Assembly: GCA_033977485.1 (NCBI GenBank)
Contig: CM066992.1
Location: 104,048,140-104,112,139 of the forward strand
DNA: 64,000 nucleotides
Source of the DNA: Hydrangea macrophylla
Lineage: Eukaryota; Streptophyta; Magnoliopsida; Cornales; Hydrangeaceae
Direction: 5' to 3'
Made by a program: the position numbers and the translations under genes. Below are positions 46,264-57,737 of this stretch, piece by piece; the stretch's first letter is position 1; the number at the start of each line of letters is the position of its first letter. Under the pieces are notes generated by a model, which worked only from the letters and a program-made list of their open reading frames with translations, did not search any database and was not told the DNA's origin.

Positions 46264-46480
46264 CCGTAATGATATTGCAAATGCTCGTTATGTTCGTCAT
46301 AACTAGCTCATCACTGCATCTCCCGGTCATAGTTCGCCTTAAGTGGCTCAATCCCTTTTTGTCTCCACCTAGCTCACGCGAAGAGCTACGCACGGAGATG
46401 TCGCAAAGCCCTCTGGCTGAGGCACCCTTGCATCGTCCACTCTATGGACACCCCATTATTGCATCATCCACACTAAGGAC

Positions 46481-47611
46481 TGTGGACACGCGGCCTCCGG
46501 GAATCCACCCCTACCGGGTTTCGGAATTGATTTTCCTCTTTGAAAATAATTTGAAAGAAAGGAAAGAAATAAAAGGTCTGTTGAAAACAGATACAGAGTC
46601 GCCACTTAGTTTTTAAGGAACCAAGAAACCTAATTTTGACTCACCCAAACAGATAAAGGGCACCGGCCCTTCATAACCAAAGAACTTGGCTCTGGGTTTT
46701 GGTATGAGAGAGGAAGGAGCCTTTGTCGCGACTAAAACACCCTCAACTCGCCCCGTCAGTCGACGGGCCTCAATTAGTATCCAATAATCATCTTATACTA
46801 TGTTTGGTTCGACAATTAATACTATGACAGATATATTACATCACATAAGAATCTTGAAATAGAAGATCAAAAGATAAGATATCATTCATAAGATCTAAGC
46901 CAAATATCACACAATGCAAAAGTGAAAGATCACACAAACAAACCTAGAAAAAACCATCTAATCACATATCAATTAATCAAGGCTTCATAATCTAAAGGGG
47001 AAATGGATTGTTCTTGAAACAAATAATCAAAGAAAATAAAGAATATGCTTAGCAAGCTAGTATGATGCATATTAATCTTTGAGAAAAGAAGACCTCTCAA
47101 TCCCCAGGACGGATGAGAAAGGATGATTAGATCGAGGGGAAGCATGAACGTATGATCCAACTCATTCCTTATAATCTTCTTAGATTAGGAGTCACAAAAG
47201 CCCAAAATCTTGCATAGATGACATGTATGATCCTAGAATGTGCAAAGGTTGTAGTGTGTTTGTGTACATAGACTTTTTAAAGTGACTTAGAAGTCTAAAA
47301 TATGGATGAATGAATGAAGCAAATCATCATAGGATATGTAAAAATGTAGTATGTACAACTTCCTAAGATGTGAGCTAATTTGGAATGCATGTAAGCATCA
47401 AATCAAAGAGTGAAAGTAAAAGCATGCTTGCTGTGAATAGTGGACAAAATAGTGAGTTGATTTTGTAAAAATGGAAAAGTGAGGGTTAGGAATGTTTTTG
47501 ATGCATGATTTTGTATGGAGATCTTCCTTATTGTGTTTAGAACACATATCAAAAAGCCACACTACAATAACTATTATAGATTGAGAGAAATCATATGAAC
47601 AAGAGAATTAG
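46481..47611 (-). repeat. Truncated 3' LTR of Tat-B
   Basis: It matches the right-hand part (in element sense) of the solo LTR at 53308: GTGGACACGCGGCCTCCGGG, CAGATACAGAGTCGCCACTT and the following kilobase, up to about GAAATCATATGAAC. At about 47611 it passes straight into the reverse transcriptase of Tat-B. The first two thirds of the LTR, integrase and RNase H are missing. Confidence 0.8.
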
Positions 47612-48386
47612 ATCCTCCCAAGGAACCCTCTTACTTCTTTCTCATTCTGCGGTGGTGCCATTTCTAAAATTGCCTTGATTTTGGAGGGGTCTACTTCTAT
47701 CCCCTTTATGTGATGAGAAAACCCAGGAGCTTCCCAGAGGTCACACGAAAAGTGCATTTATTTGGATTCAGTCTCATCTTGTATTTATTCAACCTCTCGA
47801 AGAACTTCTCTAATGCTACCAAGTGTCCTTCTCTGTCTTAGGATTTCATGATCATGTCATCTACGTACACCTCTACTTCTTTGTGAATCATATCATGCAG
47901 CAGATTGGTGGTGGCTCTTTAGTAGGTTGCCCCGACATTCTTGAGCCCGAAAGGCACTACCCTGTAATAGTAAGTCCCCCATGGTGTGGTGAATCTCATC
48001 TTTTCTCGGTCTTCTGGTGCCATTAAAATCTGGTTATACCCTGAGAAGCCATCCATAAATGATAATAACTCATGTCACGCAGTGTTATCTACCAAAACAT
48101 CAATGTGGGGAAGTGGGAAGTCATCTTTTGGACTGGCCTTGTTTAGATCGCAAAAATCGACGCACACGCAAACTTTTTCATCCTTCTTGGGAACTGGCAC
48201 AATGTTGGCAACCCATTCCGGATACTCTGTGACAATGATGAATCCTGCTTTGAACTTCTTTTCTACCTCTTCTTTGACCTTGAGGGCCCATTGCGGCCTC
48301 ACGCGCCTCAGTTTCTGCTTGACGAGTTTAGAATTAGGGAGAAGGGAAATATGATGTTGGACAATGTCGGGATCAACCCCAGACAT
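47612..48386 (-). pseudogene. Tat-B reverse transcriptase, truncated
   Basis: The minus strand carries VDPDIVQHHISLLPNSKLVK and VCVCVDFCDLNKASPKDDFP in one frame (48386-48075). A stop follows, then FMDGFSGYNQI, YVDDMIMKS and RLNPNKCTF in other frames, ending at EEGSLGRI-like sequence at 47612. At least one stop and several shifts break it. It is closely related to the Tat-A RT at 10679. Confidence 0.8.
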
Positions 48387-48436
48387 GTCTTCGTAAGGCC
48401 AAGAAAAAACATCTTTGAATTCTTTTAGTAAATGAG

Positions 48437-49131
48437 TCAGTTTTTTTTTTCTTTTTCTTCTTTATAAAGCGTTGAGCCAATTTGCACAATTTGTGGAATA
48501 TCTTTTTCACATAGGTTAATCGATAAAGTATCTTCGATTATTTCATAAGCAGGTGGTTTTTCAATTAGTTGTTTAAGTTCGATTGGGAGATCCTCGGAGG
48601 GATCTGTGCATTCACAAGTATTAGACACAGAGAAGTAAGTAGAACCGTCTTTCATTTTATTCATAACAGGTGGAGTGATTACATCAGACAGTGGTGGGCC
48701 TACAGCGGCCAACTCTGGTACAAACTCGATAATTGGAAGTGTAGACTCCAGGGGAACAGGGAATAGGGAGACATAGACAGATGACTCTATAGCCTGGTTG
48801 CTCAGACCCTCCTCAGTCGGCATGATCTGATCATCTTGGCTCTTGGCCCTCTTTCCTTCCTTTTATTCAGTAAGTTCCTCCCACATTTTCTCGATAGCCT
48901 TGGTGTCTAGATACTTCAACTAGTCTTCCTCTGGGGTCTTGACAACTTCTTCCAGATAGAACGGATCTTGATAGGGGGCCTATCACAGTCAGCGAAGATT
49001 TCAAGTCCAGGATACCTCTTTTCGATGGTCTGATGGATCCAAGGTTCAGGATACCCATAGTAGGGGAAGTCATCCCCTTCCTTGATGAATTGTCCGTTCA
49101 AGGTCTTGCGGTACGGCGGGAGACTCCTCAC
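48437..49131 (-). pseudogene. Tat-B pol linker
   Basis: Two frames homologous to the Tat-A linker: YRKTLNGQFIKEGDDFPYYG (49131-48916), then PIELKQLIEKPPAYEIIEDT followed by QIVQIGSTLYKEE (48823-48437). The frames are out of register with each other. Confidence 0.7.
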
Positions 49132-49200
49132 TCTCTTTTTCCATGGCTTTTACAGCTCGATATCTTCTTCAGTGGGCTTGTACCCCAACCCAAAAGTGCC

Positions 49201-49674
49201 TTATTGTTCTTCAATCTGAGGGAACTCGCGGATCCCTTGTTGACGTCTGCCCAATCCCATTCCAGGGAAATAGTTCATTTTGCGGATGATATTGACAATC
49301 GCAGAGTGGATCTCAGGGAACCTATCTTCATCACTAATTATGTGGACTTCTTCCATGAAGAATCCTCTGATTTCCTCTTCTTCCAGTTCAAGTATTTGGA
49401 TTTCAAAGACGCGAGCGTAGCTTGGAAAGGCTTCATTTCCCCAGCTATTTCCGAAGATGATTTTTATCTTTTTCTCATGAACGTACTTGATCATCTGGTG
49501 CACAGTGGATGACACAGCTTTGATGACATGTAGCCAGGGCCTTCTAATCAACAAATCGAATGAGGCGGGTACGTCCATAACTTGGAAAAGCTCAGTACAA
49601 ATCAAAGATCCCACTTGGATTTCGAGAGAAATAGTCCCCATCACAGCCCTCTTGGTATTGTCATAAGCCCTCAC
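49201..49674 (-). pseudogene. Tat-B protease region
   Basis: Homologous to Tat-A 571-1050: RAYDNTKRAVMGTISLEIQV, then DLLIRRPWL (Tat-A has LLLGRPWL) and NIIRKMNYFPGMGLGRRQQG. The upstream part with the DNGS active site lies in a damaged stretch at 49675-49760. Confidence 0.75.
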
Positions 49675-51079
49675 AGATTATACGGATGCAGTGATATCTG
49701 GGATATTGACCGTCAAGGCAATGGCGGTTCTCAGAGCACGGACATTCAAGGCGGAATCGTATCAACCAGAAAAAATGGTACTTACTGCCCCTTGTACCCG
49801 ACAGTGTTATACAAAACTTTGTTGTGTGCAGACCCTTCCAATGGCAGATCTTCATCGGAGAAAGTAATGATTGGATCAAGGGTGAGTGTGCCTAAGAAAG
49901 CCACCATATCTTCCAGTGCAGCGTCAATGGGGACCTCGATCCCAGTTAAGGCATTCAACACAACTTGTCAATGCTTGTAGGAAGTTACCATGAGGTCCTA
50001 CATTGTGAGATGTGCTTGGGTTTTCTTCAACTGCTTTATCAGCTCATTGTCCTCCTCGATGATCTCTTCCATATTTTCTTTTCCCTTATTCTTGATTGGC
50101 CCTTTCTCAGTGGCTTCGGTGGCAAGCTATAGAGGTTGGTAGTGACGGTCTGACCTGGTCAAATGGTCAATTTTAGTAGGGGTTGGCCCTTCAACAGTTC
50201 CATCATCTTTGAACCAATCACAATCGGTACTTACAAATGGCTTTTCTAGCTCATTCCAAATGGAGGCATCACTTTCATGGTTTGGGTCATACCATTTGAG
50301 GTCCACTGCTCCTAGATCATGCTCTTCGAGGAAGAGCAAATCTTGTTCATCATCTAGCTATTGCTGCCATTCATTGTCCTCTCCTTCGATCAAATGAACT
50401 TCCGCAGTATCAGGGATGTCAATGAGGGATAATGGTCGTCCTAGGGGGTGATATAGGTGGTAGGGTTGAGGATATAGGGCTATATTCAATGAGACTGATG
50501 TTTTAATGGTTTGGCAGGGGATTTTGGGTGACATGGGGCTGCTTTGGAGGTGGCTCAATGACATTCTGGTCGATGAGGTCTTGGATATCGTGGCGGAGGC
50601 GCATGCAGTCATCGGTGTTATGGCCAGGGGCTTGGTGGCAGGCGTAGTGCTTGGACATATCACAACTTGGTGGTGGTGGGGTGTTTCAAGGTTGGAGTAG
50701 TTGGAGGTGGCCTTTCTTGAGTAGGCGATCTAGGGCTGAGGAGAGGGAGATCTCTAGCTTGGCAAAGTTACGGGGAGGCTTTTTCTGGAAGGGACTGATA
50801 GAGGTATTGGTTTGGTTGGGGGATTGGTATGGCCTAGGAGGGTATGCCATAAGTTGGCTGCTAAGGGTATTGACATCCGGGGAATTTCAAGAGTAGTTGG
50901 GTCTCTTTGAATGACTTGGCGACTCTTCTTTCTTAATCTTCCCTTCTCTGATAGCGTCTTCGATCCGGATTCTAACTTCAAACAGCTCCTCGAAGGTAGA
51001 GATGGACTGATAGAACAATATCTCATGGTAGAGCGGTTGCAGATTCTGGATTAGCATTCTCAATCGGCCAATGGGTCAT
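49675..51079 (-). pseudogene. Tat-B gag C-terminal and gag-protease linker, damaged
   Basis: On the minus strand fragments in several frames resemble the Tat gag end: KLCDMSKHYACHQAPGHNTD then CMRLRHDIQDLIDQNVIEPP near 50570-50680. This is the usual C-x-H-H-x-PGHxTxxC region of Tat gag, with stops and shifts on both sides. Confidence 0.6.
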
Positions 51080-51787
51080 TTAGGCCACTTTATTCCTCCA
51101 TTTGCTCAGAAATGCAGCGAAGGATTCATTGTTGCTTTGCTGAGTAGTTTCCAAATCCCTGATTGTGACATCCAACTCTTGGTTGTAGGAATAGTGATCA
51201 ACGAACACCCGAACGATGTCTTCCCACGCCCGAGTTTTGGAGGCTTCCAAGGTAAGGAACCATGATAATGCGGACTTCGTGTGAGTTTGTGGGAACAACA
51301 TCACAATGTGCTCATGAGTGCAGCCCATTGATTGGAAGATGCTCATACATAGTTTCACATGGCTTTTTGGATTCCCGGTTTTGTCAAAACGGTCAATGGC
51401 AGGCATTTTGAAGTTTTCTGGCAGTTTCAACTTAACAGGCTCAAAAAGGCCTTCCAGGTCCAGCATGTAGTCATCAACCCCTTTGCTCTTCCTTAACACA
51501 CTTTCTAGCTTGTCAACTTTGACCATCTTCTCTTGGAACTTTTTTTCATACGCAGGTGGCGGGACCCTATGAAACCATTCTTCTTCCCCGCCATTCTCAT
51601 GTACAGCAACGGGAGGCGGTACAAATCCAGGCGGTACTGGTGGCATAAACCCTGGTGTGGGTACTGCGGCTGCTGCTGTTGTTTCAGTTCATCCACAAAA
51701 TTTCAAGACTTGGGCCAGGCTGTCGGACTGCTGGTTTATGGTTGCTCCCAACTCAGTGACCTTGTTTTCCAATTCTTCCTGATTCAT
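51080..51787 (-). pseudogene. Tat-B gag
   Basis: From ATG 51787 (MNQEELENKVTELGATINQQ) on the minus strand to the stop at 51080, broken by a stop near 51690 after LAQVLKFCG. The main part (51646-51080) has a Pro-rich segment, then a typical gag core: EGLFEPVKLKLPENFKMPAI, SHVKLCMSIFQSMGCTHEHI, SWFLTLEASKTRAWEDIVRV. It would form the particle shell. No 5' LTR is found: the leader (51788 to about 51950) passes into organelle-like sequence. Confidence 0.78.
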
Positions 51788-51949
51788 GTTGAAATAGCTT
51801 GGATGGCTAATTCTGACCAAATGACTGTTCGAACTTCTGACCCAGGACAGGGATCCCTGTGGCTGACTTTGGGAATCTATACTGACCTACAAATTTGAGA
51901 GGAAAAACATATCAGATTCTAATAGTGAAGACTAGATAGACAACGATAG

Positions 51950-53307
51950 TGATATTAACAAATGTGGATTGACTTGTGTACAGACTGACTGAGACCTAAA
52001 GCATATCGACTCAAATAGATGCTCATCATAAGCTTTTTTTTCTTCCTTTTCCTATTAATCAGAAGCCTGACTATAGCTCGTGAGTAGCATCCCGCTGCGA
52101 ATCCATTTACGATCCCGAGTTTCCAGACACATCGCACTTCCGCTCGGGTCGAGGCTGCCTGAATGATCAAGCAATGAAATCCTCCTTTGTCGACCTGAAG
52201 CTGAAGTGAAGGAGGGAATGGTATTAACTGTTTAATTGCTGATCGATCGCCCTCCCTTAACTCGCGCTTTCAAGTAGTCCCTACTAACCCTTTTGTCTAG
52301 CTGGCACTTACTCAAGCAGAAACAATATAGAGTCGATTTTTTTAGCACTTAACCTCTTTCGTGGATTCCATTGTTCAAAATTAGTAGAATTCGTAGAATA
52401 CGATTGTGAAGTGTATAATATAATTATAATATATATAAGAAGGGCATATTTATTAAACACGTGCAAACATCGCTATATCCGCCTTCTCCTTTATTACCGT
52501 TCTAGTCGGGAAGCACAGGTCGTGCTCTATCAAAATTTTTATTTTCTATTTAATGTAAAGTTGAATAATGAGAATCTTATGATAATTCCCTATAGGCAGC
52601 ATATATAAATAAAATACCCGATTCGATATCTATGTAACAATTTATGTTCTGGGGTTTACATATACTCCTAATTGAAGTTATAATTGAAATTGGCATTGGC
52701 CAATTCTCCCCGCTCTAGCCCTACCTGTTTCGGAAAATGGCTTGCTAGCGAACTATAAAGAGTATACTATAGAATAGTACCTTTTCGGAGGCATAAGGCT
52801 GGTAAGTCCAGTGTGCTTGTGCTAAAAAGATGGTCGTTGATCAGGGGAATTGACATTGCGACTCCTACGGAAGAGGGGGCCTCATACAACTATGAAGGCC
52901 AAGGAGAGCGCCCTCGACCAGAATTCGCCCTACTTGCATTATCTCTAAGCCAAATTCTTGCTAATTTGCTGGAGTATGGTGGATCGACTCATCAAGTTCC
53001 CATTGAAATAGGATCCACAGACTCTCGGATGAGACTAAGCAGCTACCAACCGTTCCGACGCGCCCTTGACTTCTTATGTCAGGATATGGGTCAAATAATA
53101 ATAAATATTCCTTTTTAGGTGGTCTACGAGCTGCTGCCCAATCAATTAGTTATGAAATACCATTAATTCTATGTGTGCTATCAATAACTGCATTGCTGAT
53201 ATTGACCCCAAAAAAGAAAGGGCAAGTACAACTAGCCCGTGAACAGCCAACCATCGTACTATAAAAATTGGATAGGTTCGATCTAAGCTTACTAATAGGG
53301 GGGCCTC
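51950..53307. other. Organelle-like DNA, left part
   Basis: The texture changes to that of plant mitochondrial or plastid DNA. The only gene piece I can name is ndhA at 53065-53182. A frame at 52813-53118 (ATPTEEGASYNYEGQGERPR) is not recognised. The segment is interrupted at 53307 by a solo LTR and continues at 56710. Confidence 0.6.
53065..53182 (+). pseudogene. ndhA: Plastid ndhA exon 1 fragment
   Basis: [20 protein letters not shown], then [19 protein letters not shown], matches the end of exon 1 of plastid NADH dehydrogenase subunit A. There is one extra Asn codon and a Thr-to-Ile change. After the exon end the expected plastid intron is absent: the sequence goes on as [13 protein letters not shown]. 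The piece is therefore a chimera, as found in plastid fragments carried by mitochondrial DNA or in rearranged nuclear organelle inserts. It is not functional. Confidence 0.8.
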
Positions 53308-56300
53308 TGTGGACAAGCGGCCTCCCGGGAGTCCATTCCCCGTTTCCGGCGGGGTTTCAGAATTGATTTTCCTTTTGGTTTGAAATGTGTTTGAAAGAAG
53401 AGAAAAGGTCTGTTGCAAACAGATACAGAGTCGCCACTTGGTCTTTAAGGAACCAAGAAACCTAATTTTGACTCACCCAGATGGATAAAGGGCACCGACC
53501 CTTCACAACCAAAGAACTCGGTTCGGGGTTTTGGTACGAGAGAGGAAGGAGCCTTTGTCATGACTAAAACACCCTCAACTTGCCCCGTCTCTCGACGGAC
53601 CTCAATTAGCATCCAAATAATCATCTTTTACTATTGTTTGGTTCGACAGTTAATATTTATGATAAGTATATTACATTGTATAAGAATCTTGAAACTGGAA
53701 GATCAAAAGATAAGATATCATTCATAAGATCTAAGCCAAATATCACACAATGCAAAAGTGAAAGATCACACAAACAAACCTAGGAGAAATCGTCTAATCA
53801 CATATCAAGTAATCAAGTTTCCCTAATCTAAAGGGGACATGGGTTGTTCTTGAAATAAACAATCAAAGAAATCAAGGACATGCTTAGCAATCTATGTGAT
53901 GCATGTTGATTCTTGAGAAAAAAAGACCTCTCAATCCCCGGGATGGATGAGAAAGGAAGATTTGATTGAGGGGGGAGCATAAACGTGAGATCAAGTTCAT
54001 TCCTTATGATCTTCTTAGATTAGGAGTCACAAAATCCCCTAAATCTTGCATGTATGCAATGCATGATCCTAGAATGTGCAAAGGTAATAGTGTGCAAGTG
54101 TTCATGAGATTTCTAAAGTGACTTGGAAGTATAAATATGCATGAATGGATGAAGATTGTTATTGTAGGATATGTACAAATGTGGTATGGACCACTTCCTA
54201 AGACATGAGCTAATTTGGATTGTATATAAACATCCAATTAAAGAAAGAAAGTTGAAACATCCTTGTTGTGAATAGTGGACAGAATAGTAAGTTCATTTTG
54301 TAAAAATGGGAAAGTGGGGTTAGAAATGTTTTTAGTTCATGATTTTTTATGGAGATCATCCTTATTGTGTCTAGAACACAACCCAAAAAGCCAAACTACA
54401 ATAACTATCACAGATTGGGAGAAATCATATAAACGAGAGAGGTTACTCAGAAATAGAATCCGTACTGTCGACTGAAATGTAGAAAAATCTTTGAAAATGA
54501 AAACAAAATATTTGGGGTCCCATTTTATACAGAAAGTTCCCAGAGACACTGAAGTTCAAGGGAAAAATAAGTTGGGACCATTGTTTTTGGAAAGGTTTTC
54601 TGGAAAACAAGTTGAAAGTCAACCAAGCTGCTGTGATAGTGAAAACAGAATGTCTGGAAGGAATGTTTGAGCCAAAATGGACTCCTTCCATGTGTTTCCA
54701 AGTCAAACCAAAAATCATGGGTGTTCTCTAATGAGTTAGGAAGACTTTCCAAGTGGTCTTACAACCATACATTGAGTATTGAGTTCTAGAGAAATCTTTG
54801 AACTCAGATCATTCACTGTTTTGGAGATTTTTTTAGAAAACAAGGTTTATTTCTTGGAACCCAAATATTGGGGGTTTTAGAGGGGTTTTGAAATAGAGGT
54901 TTTGGGAGTATATTTCCAACACTAAGTGAAGATTAAAATATCTTGGAACATCAACATCAAACTCATATTAAGAACCTCCAAGATTGTTGGAGAGATGTTG
55001 TTTTTATTTTGGAAATAACTTCAAGAATACATAGGAATGTATTGAAGTTATAATCATCATCTATCAAACATGTTTTTGAGGTCAAGAGCTACTATCCATA
55101 AGGATTCACTCACCTCAAACTTCATGTCATCATCTAGATGATGATAAACTAGTAAGTAAATAATCAAAGAAAAGTAAAAAGGAAATGAGGTTGAGGGAGA
55201 GTTGATGCAAATGACAAAGAAATCAAAATAGAAATGAGATGAGGGATAGTTGATGCAAATGAAAATGAACCAAAATAGAAATGGGGGTTGAGAAGAGATT
55301 ATCCTAGGATGTAAAGAAATCAAACTAGAAATGGGGTTGAGAAAGGGGAAATGCAAGTATGATAAAGAAAAATAAAAAGAAATGGGATTAGGAAAGAAAA
55401 ACAAGCATATAGTCAATAGTTTATCAATGGTGAAACCACAAGCATTCAACCTCTCATATATGTGTATATATGTGTGTTCATCTCTTTAACTCATTGGAAA
55501 CTCAAAGAATGTAAATGAAATGGATTGGAAGCTTGAAAACACAAGTGTAGGTTTGAGAAAACTAATTGAAACTCACATTTGGATTGGATTTTGAAGAAGA
55601 AAATCTCTATTCCTCTCTCTATTTCTCCCTAACTCTCTATATCTCTCTCTAATGGCTTCCAAGTTCTTCCCTAAATGGAAGCAAATGAGTCTCCTTAATA
55701 GGCCAATTTGGGGAGGTAATTTAGGTTTTAAAAAGTCTCCAATTGGTCCTAAATCCCGGAATAATCAATACTATGTCGTTTTATTTGTTGGAAATTTAAT
55801 TTAAAACCCAAAAATTAACCAAAAATTACAAAAAAAAAAATAAAAAATCACTCAAAGTGCCGCCGCGGCAGTCAACCCTCTGGTTGACCAAATTTTGCGT
55901 TTAGGCCCCCGGAACTCCCAAAATTCGCGAAATGGCCCTATTTCTTCCAAAATTCGAAGAAAATTCATACAAAATCCAAATTGAGATTGTGATATACTGT
56001 TGGAAAGGTATTGAGGTCTACTTTCCATAAAAAATAGTTTGAAGTTGGGTCACTTTGGAAAGTTTTGCGGTATTCGCGATAAAAACCGATTTGATTGCCT
56101 TTTTCACCTTCAAAAATTCATATCAAATTCGTTTTAAATTCAGAAATTATGTGCGATATACCGTTGGAAAGCTATTGACCTCTAGTATGTGATAAAAATA
56201 TTTGAATGTCGAAAAGGTAAATTTGACTTTTGGTCAAACTTGCGGTCAAATCAGTCAACAGTGCACTTCTAGGAAATTCCGGAAAGTTCTGAGAGCCTCC

Positions 56301-56709
56301 GGAGAGTGACGATTCCATTCGATTTTCTTTTAAAACATATTTTAAAACTTTTCACATGATTTAGAATGATTTTGGAGCTTTCGGGTGATTTTGGTCAATT
56401 TCGGTCAAACCTGGTAAAACCTGGTCAAACGGAAGCTTTCGGGACTTCCGGGAGCCTCTGGGAGTTGATGTTTTCAAATGTTTCTCTTTTTATAAAAAAA
56501 ATACTTTTCTGTTTATTTTGAATGACATCGAATGATTTTTGAGCTTCTGGGCCATTTTGGAGAGTTTTGGGCTCTCAGGGCATTTTGACCAATTCTTTGA
56601 CTTTTTTAGAGTTAAAGGCAATCTCTAAAGATCTGATCTTTCTAATCATCGAGGTTTGACATGCTTGTGGCCTCCTAAATCTGTTAGCTGACAAAATGGG
56701 GTGTCTACA
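53308..56709 (-). repeat. Tat-family solo LTR, minus strand
   Basis: 3402 bp. On the minus strand it starts TGTAGACACCCCATTTTGTC at 56709 and ends CGCTTGTCCACA at 53308, with the duplication GCCTC on both sides (53303-53307 and 56710-56714). No internal element sequence is present. A remnant of the palindrome motif (GTGCCGCCGCGGCAGTCA) is at 55858-55875. Related LTRs are 1-496 and 46481-47611. Confidence 0.9.
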
Positions 56710-57613
56710 GCCTCCAAAATGCCTATACGAACCCAATTCGTTATTTCGGGAGGAGATAGGTCTTCCAGATGTACAGTCAGTGACGAAAAAGAATTCTCGG
56801 CTGCATCAAGGGATCCCACCACCTGGAGAAGGAAAGGGTTAACGTGATGAGCTAAACACTAGATAATACACGAGAAGATGCCTGAGCGTGACTTTCCGGA
56901 GCATCCTCAATGGGTTCTAAGAAGGAGGGTGGCGCCCTGAATCAATCAAAAAGCTTCAGGATCTCATTTAATAGATCCAACCAATTTCTAGGGTAGATAG
57001 AGGAGTTCGTCTCTCGCTTCTTTTGCTCCACTGGCACCAAAGATCAAGAATTCGAGATAGAAAGAAAGATTCCCAAAAAAGAGATACAAAGCTGGTATGA
57101 AAGATCTTCCATGTTCTCACCCAGAGATGGAAATTCGGGCAGGATCTTTCATATCTTTCGAGATCCACCCTACAATATGGGGTAAAAAAGCCAAAATAAT
57201 TTTAGCTAGGGCGTATCGACGAAAAAGAAATTGCATGTCTCGAATGGATCACCTATGAATTCGACGTAGATTTAAGATATTTCATTGAATCGGATACAGC
57301 TAACCCAACCAGAGGAACGAGAACAAGTTCCCCTAAGCTAGCCGGGATCCGACGTTGATTTCTGATTTCAAAGCTAAGCATTATCTTCCAAGACCGGCAT
57401 ACCAGAAGCTCTTAGCTACTCAGCTATACTATAATAAAGGAAAGGAAAAGGGAATACTTTTTAAGTATGACCTGATCCCAATAAGCTTCATCGTCGAGAG
57501 GGAAGTAGCCCGGATAACCAGATAAGGCCTATTCAAGATCACTGCAGTTCCTTTTCGGGCGATTGTAGGACGAATGGTAGGCGCTGCCTACTCACTCGGA
57601 CAATGCTCTAAAT
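56710..57613. other. Organelle-like DNA, right part
   Basis: Continues the organelle-like texture after the solo LTR. No complete gene is present. At 57156-57194 ACCCTACAATATGGGGTAAA then AAAGCCAAAATAA resembles the short last exon of plastid rps12 (YGVKKPK stop) with its intron end. I recall this match and could not test it. Confidence 0.5.
57156..57194 (+). pseudogene. rps12: Possible plastid rps12 exon 3 fragment
   Basis: Reads YGVKKPK followed by a stop, as at the end of plastid ribosomal protein S12, behind sequence like the end of its group II intron (GATCTTTCATATCTTTCGAG). One base differs from what I remember (GGGTAAAA for GGGTCAAA), which still gives Val-Lys-Lys. The fragment is too short to be certain. 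Confidence 0.4.
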
Positions 57614-57737
57614 GAAGGAAAAACGGTTTAAAGTTAATTTTTAAACACGCAGTGGAAGGATAAAGTTACAAAATTTCAAGACTTGGGCCAGGCTGTAGGA
57701 CTGCTGGTTTATGGTTGCTCCCTTCTCAGTGACCTTG
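57614..57737 (-). pseudogene. Copia LTR scrap joined to Tat gag scrap
   Basis: Minus-strand 57666-57614 resembles the last 55 bp of the copia LTR (CCGTTTTTCC and GCGTGTTTAAA). The part 57667-57737 is nearly identical to 51697-51770, the Tat-B gag start (CAAGACTTGGGCCAGGCTGT). LARD-2 is inserted right after it. The same gag stretch therefore lies on both sides of the organelle-like block. Confidence 0.55.

Noticed and set aside
52813..53118. 101-aa frame in the organelle-like block as an ndhA-containing gene
   Set aside because: The ndhA piece begins at 53065 in another frame. The frame before it matches no protein I know.
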